A DNA stretch of 5,288 bases. Source: Deltaproteobacteria bacterium. GTDB lineage: Bacteria > Desulfobacterota_B > Binatia > Bin18. Location: contig JAAXHF010000518.1 in NCBI GenBank assembly GCA_012271025.1, positions 1 to 5,288 on the forward strand, written 5' to 3'. Below, piece by piece: positions 1-5,288 of the stretch. The notes beneath the pieces were generated by a model that had not been told where the DNA came from, did not search any database, and saw only the letters and a list, made by a program, of their open reading frames with translations. How positions within the stretch are numbered: position 1 is the stretch's first letter; every line of letters starts with the position of its first letter. The position numbers and the translations under genes were made by a program.

Positions 1-528
1 GGTCGAGAGCGAGGTGGCAAACAGGGTCGGCAGCCAGATGCCCGCCGCATCGTTTGAGCCCAGCGAGGCGCGGAGCGCAATCACCCCCAGCGGAGCAAGC
101 GCCAGACTTGAGGTGTTGATCGCCAGAAAAAGGGCCATGGCGTTGGTGGCAACGCCGGGCTGGGGGTTGAGCCGGTCGAGCTCCTGCATGGCCTTGATGC
201 CGAAGGGAGTGGCCGCATTGCCCAGCCCCAGCATGTTTGAGGCCATATTCATGATCATCGCGCTCATGGCTGGGTGCTCGGCCGGGACATCTGGAAACAG
301 CCGCACCATCAGCGGTCGCAAGGCTCGGGCGAGCGTATGCAGCAAGCCGCCCTCCTGGACAATCCGCATCAGGCCCAGCCAAAAGGCCATCACCCCGACC
401 AGGCCCAGGGCCAGGCTGACGGCCGACTTGGCCGAGTCTATTGAGGCCGTGGTCACGGCTGCCATCGTGCCGTTAAAGGCGGCCGTGATGACAGACACGA
501 CAACGAGTCCGAGCCAGATCCAGTTCAT
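1..528 (-). CDS. spmA: SpmA-like nucleoside-recognition (gate domain) membrane protein, N-terminal part
   Basis: This is a multi-pass inner-membrane protein of the spore maturation protein A / nucleoside-recognition (Gate) family. The reading frame stays open from an ATG at 528 to the left edge, giving 176 codons, and the 3' end lies outside. Hydrophobic segments fall at about residues 4-18, 36-57, 88-103 and 130-152. The best family signature is the stretch around residues 97-116, SNMLGLGNAATPFGIKAMQE, which carries the GNAATPFG-K-AM core typical of SpmA. A Shine-Dalgarno AGAGGA lies about 9 bases upstream of the ATG, supporting this start. Bacillus SpmA is just under 200 residues, so either about 20 residues are missing or this is the longer SpmA-SpmB fusion found in many Gram-negative bacteria; the window cannot tell. 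In Bacillus SpmA affects spore core dehydration. In non-spore-formers the role and substrate are unknown. The gene is divergent from the small gene at 596. Confidence 0.88.
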   Translation of the reverse strand, partial: MNWIWLGLVVVSVITAAFNGTMAAVTTASIDSAKSAVSLALGLVGVMAFWLGLMRIVQEGGLLHTLARALRPLMVRLFPDVPAEHPAMSAMIMNMASNMLGLGNAATPFGIKAMQELDRLNPQPGVATNAMALFLAINTSSLALAPLGVIALRASLGSNDAAGIWLPTLFATSLST

Positions 529-595
529 GCGACGGTTCCTCTTTCATATGGGCGTGTTTATGTGTTGCGTCACCCAGGCTAGAATAGAGCCTAGT

Positions 596-865
596 ATGAA
601 AAAGACGACCTGGATAGCGGCGGCAGCCCTGATCGCCCTGATCGCTCTGGTGGTGTATTCCAGCTTTCAAGTCGGCGGGTATCGGTGCGAGGTGTGCATG
701 CAGTTCCGGGGAGCGTACGACTGTCGGACGGTTGACGGGGCAACCGAAATGGAAGCGCTCAGAGCGGCAATCACCAACGCCTGCGCCCTGCTGGCCTCGG
801 GAGTCACCGATTCGCTGGCCTGTGAGCGGACTCCTCCCACCACAACACACTGCACCGCCTTCTGA
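596..865 (+). CDS. Small membrane-anchored cysteine-rich hypothetical protein (89 aa)
   Basis: I do not recognise a named family. The protein starts MKKTTW, followed by one hydrophobic helix (about residues 7-24, rich in Ala, Leu and Ile). The two lysines before the helix predict the N-terminus in the cytoplasm and the rest outside. The remaining 65 residues hold six cysteines (C31, C34, C43, C63, C76, C86) in the pattern CX2C-X8-C-X19-C-X12-C-X9-C, with an aromatic/Gly region MQFRGAYDC and an Ala-rich probable helix (residues 51-69). No lipobox is present, so this looks like an uncleaved signal anchor or a weakly cleaved signal peptide. In-frame ATGs at 527, 548 and 560 would place charged, cysteine-containing residues before the helix and overlap the spmA leader, so 596 is preferred. 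The ribosome site is weak (AGAG at 586-589). The cysteines suggest disulfides or a metal site; function is unknown. The gene ends 16 bases before the convergent hydrolase stop codon. Confidence 0.68.
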   Translation: MKKTTWIAAAALIALIALVVYSSFQVGGYRCEVCMQFRGAYDCRTVDGATEMEALRAAITNACALLASGVTDSLACERTPPTTTHCTAF

Positions 866-881
866 GCACACCGCACGCAGG

Positions 882-1637
882 CTAGACGGTTTTGAGAAAG
901 GCTTCGACCAGCCGCTGGTATTCGACCTGGTTGCGGTAGAAAATGTCGTTATGACCGCCCTGGGCAAAGATCGTGAGCTGTTTTGGTTCCCGGGCCGCGT
1001 CGTGCAGCATTTCGGCATGTTCACTGCCGACCAGCTCGTCAAAACGGGCGTGGAGGATCAGGGTCTTTCCCGCAAAGACGCCGAGTTTACGGCGGTAATC
1101 AAAAGCGGTATGGAGCGCATCCGTCACCTCGGCCGCTGACACGCCGAGTTCCTGAGGCTGAACCCGTAGGAAAAATCGCTGGGCCAGGTCGGCCACGCCG
1201 CTCTCGATAATCAGGCCGCCGATTTTCGGACGCTGGGCAGCGCCATGTATGGCGTACAAGGACCCGATTGAACGGCCGAACAGGAGCAGCTTTTCATCCG
1301 GCGTCGCAAGACTGTCAAGAATCGGCACGACATCGTCCAGCATGCCAGCCAGCGCCGGCGTGCCGCTTGACATGCCATAGCCGCGGTATTCGGCCAGCAG
1401 GAGGTTGCAGCCCGCCCGGTTGAACCACTGGGCAAAGCCGGGCAGATAATCGGCCACCACCTCTCCGTTGCCGTGGAAATACACCACCGTCCTGGCCTCG
1501 GAATGGACCGGGGAATAGCTGCACGCCAGCCGGCTGCCGTCGGCCGCCGTGACCCAGTAGGGTTCGGCAAGAGTCGCGGGCTGGGGGAAAAAATACCGGC
1601 TCGAAATAATCGGATGATCGAGAATCGAGTCGGCCAT
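882..1637 (-). CDS. Alpha/beta-hydrolase (serine hydrolase, Bem46/FrsA-like fold group)
   Basis: This is a 251-residue cytoplasmic alpha/beta-hydrolase with a complete catalytic set. VVYFHGNGE (residues 51-59) gives the oxyanion-hole HGNG motif. LLAEYRGYGMSSG (80-92) is the conserved strand and loop typical of the Bem46/ABHD13 group. FGRSIGS (120-126) is the nucleophile elbow with Ser123, Asp200 lies in LHARFDELV, and His229 lies in QGGHND. There is no signal peptide and no large cap insertion, so the length is normal for the compact members of this family. Substrates in this group vary (esters, thioesters, peptides), so only a general hydrolase call is safe. GGAG lies 5 bases upstream of the ATG at 1637, supporting this start. 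The gene begins 24 bases after the amidase stop codon on the same strand, so it is probably the last gene of that transcription unit. I see no convincing terminator after it; the next gene converges from the other side. Confidence 0.88.
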   Translation of the reverse strand: MADSILDHPIISSRYFFPQPATLAEPYWVTAADGSRLACSYSPVHSEARTVVYFHGNGEVVADYLPGFAQWFNRAGCNLLLAEYRGYGMSSGTPALAGMLDDVVPILDSLATPDEKLLLFGRSIGSLYAIHGAAQRPKIGGLIIESGVADLAQRFFLRVQPQELGVSAAEVTDALHTAFDYRRKLGVFAGKTLILHARFDELVGSEHAEMLHDAAREPKQLTIFAQGGHNDIFYRNQVEYQRLVEAFLKTV

Positions 1638-1661
1638 GCCCGCTCCGTGTTGAACGCCGTC

Positions 1662-3101
1662 TCAGAACCCTGCCGGACGGGGACAACCGCCCGTCAGCGC
1701 CAACACATGCCTGGCCAGGTCCAGGCTGGTCCGGTCCTCCAGATAGGGAGCGACAATCTGTACGCCGACCGGCAGGCCGTTGTCCAGACACCCGACCGGG
1801 ACAACCGTCACCGGCAGGTAACAGGCGCCGGCCGGTGCCATCCAGGTGATCAGATCCCAGTACGGATACTCCTGGCCGCCAACCGTGGCGGTGCGTCCAG
1901 CCTGGGGCTCGGAATGATCGTGCGGGATGGCGGCACACGGCATGACCGGCAGGAGCATGGCGTCCCAGTCCTGGAAAAACTCTTCCCAGCGCTTGCGCAG
2001 CTGCATGCGACGCTCGTTATAGCTCAGCCACTCGCGGTGACGCATGGCCATGAAGCGCCGGGTGCGGTCAATACTCGTGTCGCCCGACGCGGTCGCGTAC
2101 AGCTCGATCTTATCGCGGGGAACACCGCCCGACAGCGCAACCTGCAGCAGGGCCTGAAACGTGGTGGCGATTTTTTCCAGAGAAAAATCGGGCCGCGCCT
2201 GGGTGTCAAGGCGGACCCCCTCGGTAGACAACCGATCTGCGGCGGATTCGAGCAGGGCCTTGACCCCCGGTTCAACCCGGCAGCGGGGATCGTCCAGCCA
2301 GGCCGCCACCCGGTAGTCCTTGAGCTGCTGACGGCGGGCCGGCGGCAGTTCGAGCCGCCACGCCGGCCGCTCCCAGCGGTTCGGCCCGGCCATGATGTCG
2401 AGTCCCAACTCCAGGTCCTCAACGCTCCGGGCCATGGGCCCGGCAACGGCCAGATCGGCCAGGGTCAGCGTTCCGGGTGGGCCGGGAATCTGTCCGTGGG
2501 CGGGCACGATACCGTAGCTCGGCTTGTGTCCGACCACGCCCGACATATGCGACGGCAGGCGGATTGAGCCGCCGATATCACTCCCCAGTTCCAGGGGCGT
2601 AAACCCGCACGCCAGGGCTGCGGCCGAGCCGCCCGACGAGCCGCCCGGGGTGCGTCCCAGATCGTGGGGATTACTGGTCGTGCCAAAGACCTCGTTGTAG
2701 CTCTGCAGATCTCCGGCGTAGATCGGCAGATTCGTCTTGCCGAAAATGACCGCCCCGGCCTCGCGCAGCCGAGCCACCGGCCAGGCGTCTTCTTCAGGCA
2801 CGAAGTCCGACAGCTCAGGAGCCCCCGAGGTGGTGCGCATGCCCGCGGTCTGAAAGGAGTCTTTGACCGTCATCGGGACGCCGTGCAAAGGACCACGGAC
2901 CTCGCCCCGGGCCAGGGCCGCGTCGGCCGCATCGGCTTCGGAGCGGGCGCGCTCGGCATCGAGCGTCACCACGCTGTTGATCGGCTTATCGAGCCTGTCC
3001 ACCCGCTCCAGCAGCGCGTCGAGTACCTCACGGCTCGACACCTCCCGCTGGCGGATCTTTTGCGCGATTTCGATGGCGGTCGCATACGCGAATTCGGACA
3101 T
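1662..3101 (-). CDS. Amidase-signature family hydrolase (amidase)
   Basis: This 479-residue protein is a full-length amidase-signature enzyme, a family that cleaves C-N amide bonds through a Ser-cisSer-Lys triad. All three are visible: Lys80 in GVPMTVKDSF, the cis-serine Ser155 in TPGGSSGGSAAALA, and the nucleophile Ser179 in LGSDIGGSIRLPSH. The 24-residue spacing between the two serines equals that in fatty acid amide hydrolase (Ser217 and Ser241). The C-terminal part carries the usual GLPVGVQIVAPYLEDRT segment. It is unlikely to be the GatA subunit of tRNA-dependent amidotransferase, because no gatB or gatC is adjacent and the C-terminal region resembles stand-alone amidases. The substrate cannot be told from sequence. 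There is no signal peptide, so it is cytoplasmic. A strong AAGAGGAG at 3108-3115 lies six bases before the ATG. The gene sits between the lipoprotein gene upstream (69 bases) and the alpha/beta-hydrolase downstream (24 bases). Confidence 0.94.
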   Translation of the reverse strand: MSEFAYATAIEIAQKIRQREVSSREVLDALLERVDRLDKPINSVVTLDAERARSEADAADAALARGEVRGPLHGVPMTVKDSFQTAGMRTTSGAPELSDFVPEEDAWPVARLREAGAVIFGKTNLPIYAGDLQSYNEVFGTTSNPHDLGRTPGGSSGGSAAALACGFTPLELGSDIGGSIRLPSHMSGVVGHKPSYGIVPAHGQIPGPPGTLTLADLAVAGPMARSVEDLELGLDIMAGPNRWERPAWRLELPPARRQQLKDYRVAAWLDDPRCRVEPGVKALLESAADRLSTEGVRLDTQARPDFSLEKIATTFQALLQVALSGGVPRDKIELYATASGDTSIDRTRRFMAMRHREWLSYNERRMQLRKRWEEFFQDWDAMLLPVMPCAAIPHDHSEPQAGRTATVGGQEYPYWDLITWMAPAGACYLPVTVVPVGCLDNGLPVGVQIVAPYLEDRTSLDLARHVLALTGGCPRPAGF

Positions 3102-3107
3102 GGGATG

Positions 3108-3115
3108 CTCCTCTT
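3108..3115 (-). promoter_or_regulatory. Strong ribosome binding site of the amidase gene
   Basis: The minus strand reads AAGAGGAG here, six bases before the ATG at 3101. It is a near-ideal Shine-Dalgarno sequence and fixes the amidase start. It is clearly stronger than the sites of the small genes in the window. Confidence 0.8.
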
Positions 3116-3170
3116 AATCAAGGCTCAAGCGGGCATTCGACTCGACCGCTCCCCGCCACGTATCGCCACA

Positions 3171-3512
3171 CTAATTCTGACGCCGGCGGCGGTCTGCCAT
3201 GTTACACTCGACCTGACAACCATTCCGCGTGCCTTCGGCGTCAGTCCGACAGCGGAGAAACGGACTATCGAAGGACGTTTTATCGATTTTCTCCTCCTCT
3301 GACAGCTGTGCTTTACAGTCTTCCTCCTCCTTCAGGGCGACCTCTTCACACCCTGCCACACACTGCTCGAGGGTTTCTTCTGGTAGTGCGTCATCCGCTT
3401 CTGTCGCCTGTCGTTCCGCTTCTTCCAAGTCTCCTGGACAAGCCGCCAGGAACAACATGCCCCCAAACATCATTCCTACTGAAATGGCTCTGCCAAGTTT
3501 CCCCAGTCGCAT
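3171..3512 (-). CDS. Small acidic cysteine-rich lipoprotein, hypothetical (113 aa)
   Basis: I do not recognise a named family. The N-terminus is a classic type II signal peptide: a basic start (MRLGKLGR), a hydrophobic stretch (about residues 10-22) and the lipobox LAAC with Cys25 as the lipidated residue. Mature residues PGDLEE follow; the residue at position +2 is Pro, not the Asp that retains lipoproteins in the inner membrane of enteric bacteria. The rest is strongly acidic and probably helical, with runs such as EEVALKEEEDCKAQLSEEEK, and ends in a basic tail RRRRQN. Six further cysteines (51, 55, 66, 88, 99, 103) are mirror-symmetric in spacing, suggesting a disulfide-stapled helical hairpin. 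GGAG lies 8 bases before the ATG and a TATAAT-type promoter lies further upstream. The DNA is less GC-rich than the amidase gene beside it. It may be co-transcribed with the amidase, but the 69-base gap does not prove that. Confidence 0.78.
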   Translation of the reverse strand: MRLGKLGRAISVGMMFGGMLFLAACPGDLEEAERQATEADDALPEETLEQCVAGCEEVALKEEEDCKAQLSEEEKIDKTSFDSPFLRCRTDAEGTRNGCQVECNMADRRRRQN

Positions 3513-3566
3513 ACCTGTCTCTCCATTCTGTCAATCTCGCCCCGTGTAGCGGTGGGCGGAAACGCA

Positions 3567-3595
3567 ATTATATGCTACACACACACGCCTGGCTA
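3567..3595 (-). promoter_or_regulatory. Putative sigma70-type promoter for the lipoprotein gene (and possibly the amidase-hydrolase pair)
   Basis: On the minus strand a perfect -10 box TATAAT occupies 3572-3567. A -35-like TAGCCA (four of six matches to TTGACA) sits at 3595-3590, with the ideal 17-base spacer. Transcription would start near 3560 and give a leader of roughly 48 bases before the ATG at 3512. The spacer contains a run of five GT dinucleotides. The match is by eye only, and the -35 element is modest. Confidence 0.5.
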
Positions 3596-3633
3596 GTCTG
3601 GCCGCAAACGCTCGGATGACTACCGAAAATGGG

Positions 3634-3639
3634 AAGGAG
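3634..3639 (+). promoter_or_regulatory. Ribosome binding site that decides the epoxide hydrolase start
   Basis: AAGGAG lies seven bases before the ATG at 3647. An upstream in-frame ATG at 3629 overlaps this site and has no Shine-Dalgarno of its own, so the gene is annotated from 3647 and the protein begins MTERNFQL. Confidence 0.8.
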
Positions 3640-3646
3640 CAGAGCG

Positions 3647-4603
3647 ATGACAGAACGGAATTTTCAGCTGATTGAGACAAACGGGATTCGGCTGCGGACC
3701 GTGGTTGAGGGCACGGGACCGCTGGTGATTCTTCTCCACGGCTTCCCGCAGTGCTGGTATCTGTGGCGCCACCAGATAGACCCGCTGCTTGAGGCCGGCT
3801 TTCAGGTTGCGGTGCCGGACCAGCGCGGCTATGGCGGCAGCGACCGGCCCGAGGCTATTGAGGCGTATAATATCGTCGAGCTGACCAAGGATGTGGTCGG
3901 CATTGCCGACGCCCTGGACCACGAGCGGTTTGTGGTGGTCGGCCACGACTGGGGTGCGCCGGTGGCCTGGCACACCGCCCTGCTGCACGCCGAGCGGGTG
4001 CGGGCCGTGGTCGGCATGAGCGTCCCGTATGTCCGGGGCCAGGTCGGGGTGATGACCCGGCAGGAAAATTTCGGCGACAATTTCTGGTATATCGTCTATT
4101 TCCAGCAACCCGGGGTGGCCGAGGCAGAGCTGGAGGCCGATATCCGAAAATCGCTGCGCGTGACCTACTATGTGGCGTCCGGCGACGCGCCCGAGGGCGT
4201 GTGGTTTACCCACAAGCCGGCCAGCGCGGGCTTCCTCGACGGTTTGCCCGACCCGACCAGCCTGCCACCGTGGCTGACGACCGAAGACCTCGACTACTAT
4301 GAGGCGCAGTATAAAAAAAGCGGCTTTCGGGGACCGATCAACTGGTACCGGAATATCGACCGTAACCTCGAAATCACCCCCCAGCTGGCCGAGGCCAAGG
4401 TCGAACCGCCGGCATTCTTTATCGCCGGCAAGAAAGACCTGGTGCTGTCCTTTGCCGGCGGCGGGCTGCTCGAATTGATGGACTCGTTCGTCTCGGACCT
4501 GCGTGGCAAGGTACTGATTGACGGCGCCGGCCACTGGGTCCAGATGGAGAAACCGGCCGAGGTCAACACGGCCCTGCTGAACTTTTTGAAACCCTTCGCC
4601 TGA
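3647..4603 (+). CDS. Epoxide hydrolase, alpha/beta-hydrolase fold (soluble epoxide hydrolase type)
   Basis: This 318-residue enzyme should open epoxides to vicinal diols through a covalent ester on aspartate. Numbered from the ATG at 3647, it shows LLHGFPQ (29-35, the HGXP oxyanion motif), DQRGYGGSD (58-66) and the nucleophile elbow VGHDWGA with Asp101. In the cap domain there are two likely epoxide-activating tyrosines: Tyr151 in YFQQPGVAEAELE and Tyr234 in GFRGPINWYRN. Asp264 (AGKKDLV) and His296 (GAGHWVQ) complete the triad. Aspartate rather than serine at the elbow, together with both cap tyrosines, favours epoxide hydrolase over haloalkane dehalogenase or fluoroacetate dehalogenase. The cap motifs resemble the C-terminal domain of vertebrate soluble epoxide hydrolase, as I remember it. 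There is no signal peptide, so it is cytoplasmic. It is divergent from the lipoprotein gene and has a good Shine-Dalgarno. I could not identify a clear promoter of its own. The natural substrate is unknown. Confidence 0.93.
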   Translation: MTERNFQLIETNGIRLRTVVEGTGPLVILLHGFPQCWYLWRHQIDPLLEAGFQVAVPDQRGYGGSDRPEAIEAYNIVELTKDVVGIADALDHERFVVVGHDWGAPVAWHTALLHAERVRAVVGMSVPYVRGQVGVMTRQENFGDNFWYIVYFQQPGVAEAELEADIRKSLRVTYYVASGDAPEGVWFTHKPASAGFLDGLPDPTSLPPWLTTEDLDYYEAQYKKSGFRGPINWYRNIDRNLEITPQLAEAKVEPPAFFIAGKKDLVLSFAGGGLLELMDSFVSDLRGKVLIDGAGHWVQMEKPAEVNTALLNFLKPFA

Positions 4604-4674
4604 GGCGCTCACGCGTCAACGTCAAAGTGGTGGAGCGTCGCCCCTCCGAGTGTGTCTCAGGTGAGTGAGAAAAT

Positions 4675-5226
4675 ATGGTTGAACAATTCTCATCTTCTTC
4701 ACCTCAGACAGTCGAAACCGAGCGCTTACTCCTCCGTCCGTTTGTGGATGACGATTTTGTTGCTTATGAAAGGATTCGGGCGAATCCTGAAGTGGCTCGA
4801 TATCTGCCCGGTGGAATAGAGGCTGTGAAGAGTGCGCCCGAAAGGGCACGACAAACTCTACAGGTCTTTGCACAACATTGGCGGGAGCGGGGCTTTGGGC
4901 CCTGGGCAGTTATCGACTATCAGACGAGAGTATTGATCGGACACTGCGGCCTGCGTTACTTGTCCGAGTTTGATGCAGTCGAGCTGCTCTATGCCTTAGA
5001 TCCTTCAGCGTGGGGGAAAGGCTTGGCAACCGAAGCCGCCCGTGCCGCGATTGACTACGGCCGGACAGAACTTGGCCTGCCTCAGATTATTGCGCTTGCT
5101 TTACCAGACAATCATGCCTCTCGACGTGTTATGGAGCGAGTGGGGATGCGGTATGTCAAGATGGCATCCTTCCAAGGCTACGATGTGGTCCTCTATGAAG
5201 CGTCTCTCAGGCCGAGCGGACAGTGA
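4675..5226 (+). CDS. GNAT-family N-acetyltransferase (RimJ/RimL-like)
   Basis: This 183-residue protein belongs to the Gcn5-related N-acetyltransferases, transferring acetyl from acetyl-CoA to an amine. The order of motifs fits the RimJ/RimL type: VETERLLLRPFVDDDF (13-28) at the start, GPWAVID and IGHCGLRY on the central strands, the acetyl-CoA loop DPSAWGKGLATEAARAAIDY (109-128), and NHASRRVMERVGMRY near the C-terminus. Length is normal. The target could be a ribosomal-protein N-terminus, a small amine or an antibiotic; sequence alone does not say. AGGTGAG at 4659-4665 lies nine bases before the ATG, an acceptable but not strong ribosome site. The gene lies 71 bases after the epoxide hydrolase on the same strand. 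Its codon use is visibly more AT-rich than that gene, particularly in the first third, which may mean a separate origin. A further gene may start 13 bases after its stop codon. Confidence 0.9.
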   Translation: MVEQFSSSSPQTVETERLLLRPFVDDDFVAYERIRANPEVARYLPGGIEAVKSAPERARQTLQVFAQHWRERGFGPWAVIDYQTRVLIGHCGLRYLSEFDAVELLYALDPSAWGKGLATEAARAAIDYGRTELGLPQIIALALPDNHASRRVMERVGMRYVKMASFQGYDVVLYEASLRPSGQ

Positions 5227-5239
5227 GAGAGCGGCAAGA

Positions 5240-5288
5240 ATGGACGTCTCCCATATCTGGTGCAACCTCAAGGACGGCGTCAGGGACG
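5240..5288 (+). CDS. Start of a further gene, possibly a DUF6614-like small protein (partial)
   Basis: An ATG at 5240 opens a frame that stays open to the right edge and encodes MDVSHIWCNLKDGVRD. From memory this resembles the N-terminus of short bacterial proteins of the DUF6614 kind (beginning MDVYHVWCDLK or similar), and more loosely the HIVLFKLKDG start of stress-responsive dimeric A/B barrel proteins. With only 16 codons visible the family call is tentative. The start is 13 bases after the GNAT stop codon on the same strand, close enough for co-transcription. The ribosome site is weak (GAGAG at 5225-5229, overlapping the GNAT stop). Confidence 0.45.
   Translation, partial: MDVSHIWCNLKDGVRD

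Noticed and set aside
14..595. A long plus-strand extension upstream of the small cysteine-rich gene.
   Set aside because: It is antisense to the SpmA-like gene. The real start is the ATG at 596, just before a signal-anchor helix.
473..1042. A 189-codon minus-strand frame spanning the small gene and the hydrolase end.
   Set aside because: It overlaps three better-supported genes and shows no domain or ribosome site.
1473..2567. A 364-codon open frame on the plus strand opposite the amidase and hydrolase genes.
   Set aside because: Both genes beneath it have complete family motifs; the antisense translation has low-complexity Arg/Gly/Gln composition and no family resemblance.
3128..3150. AGCGG...CCGCT inverted repeat between the lipoprotein and amidase genes.
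   Set aside because: It has a five-base stem with a 13-base loop and no T-run on the minus strand. It is too weak to call a terminator or operator.
3529..3534. A perfect TTGACA on the minus strand just upstream of the lipoprotein start.
   Set aside because: A -10 box at 16-18 bases would fall at or inside the start codon region, and none resembling TATAAT is present there.
4597..4607. CGCC-TGA-GGCG inverted repeat at the epoxide hydrolase stop codon, as a possible terminator.
   Set aside because: The stem is only four base pairs with a three-base loop and no T-run follows, so it does not qualify as an intrinsic terminator.
3620..4612. A 330-codon open frame on the minus strand, longer than the epoxide hydrolase gene it covers.
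   Set aside because: It is fully antisense to a gene with intact catalytic motifs. Its translation is rich in His, Gln, Arg and Pro with no recognisable domain, as expected from a high-GC shadow frame.
4614..4625. Tandem CGTCAA CGTCAA between the epoxide hydrolase and GNAT genes.
   Set aside because: Two copies of a six-base word are easily due to chance, and no matching repeat borders the GNAT gene to suggest a mobile unit.

Overview
The window is a high-GC bacterial chromosome segment from a probable Gram-negative organism. The evidence is a lipobox lipoprotein, a signal-anchored small exported protein, Shine-Dalgarno sites of the AGGAG type, and very GC-rich third positions in most genes. 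The mix of genes (a SpmA-like membrane protein, an amidase-signature enzyme, two unrelated alpha/beta-hydrolases and cysteine-rich small exported proteins) fits an environmental lineage of the Deltaproteobacteria, Tectomicrobia or Binatia kind. That placement is inference; no phylogenetic marker gene is present. I see no tRNA, rRNA, CRISPR array, insertion sequence or phage gene. Coding density is high and no gene-free stretch exceeds about 140 bases.

Layout. Positions 1-528 (minus) hold the N-terminal 176 codons of a SpmA-type nucleoside-recognition membrane protein that runs off the left edge. It is divergent from a small plus-strand gene (596-865) for a membrane-anchored protein with six extracytoplasmic cysteines. 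Facing that gene is a three-gene minus-strand run read from right to left: a small lipoprotein (3512-3171), an amidase-signature hydrolase (3101-1662) and a serine alpha/beta-hydrolase (1637-882). The gaps in this run are 69 and 24 bases. A sigma70-like promoter with a perfect TATAAT lies just upstream of the lipoprotein gene. Divergent from it is a plus-strand epoxide hydrolase (3647-4603) with a complete set of catalytic residues. A GNAT acetyltransferase (4675-5226) follows, visibly less GC-rich than its neighbours. The first 16 codons of a further gene (from 5240) run off the right edge.

How the genes may work together. The amidase and the serine hydrolase form a tight same-strand pair and are probably co-transcribed. 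With the divergent epoxide hydrolase they make a small hydrolase-rich neighbourhood that could act on amides, esters and epoxides. No transporter, regulator or oxygenase is present to define a pathway, so this is only a suggestion. Most of the window is ordinary. The most unusual signal is the lipoprotein, whose six mature-part cysteines are spaced as an exact mirror image (CX3CX10C, then 21 residues, then CX10CX3C). This is the spacing expected for an antiparallel helical hairpin held by three stacked disulfides.
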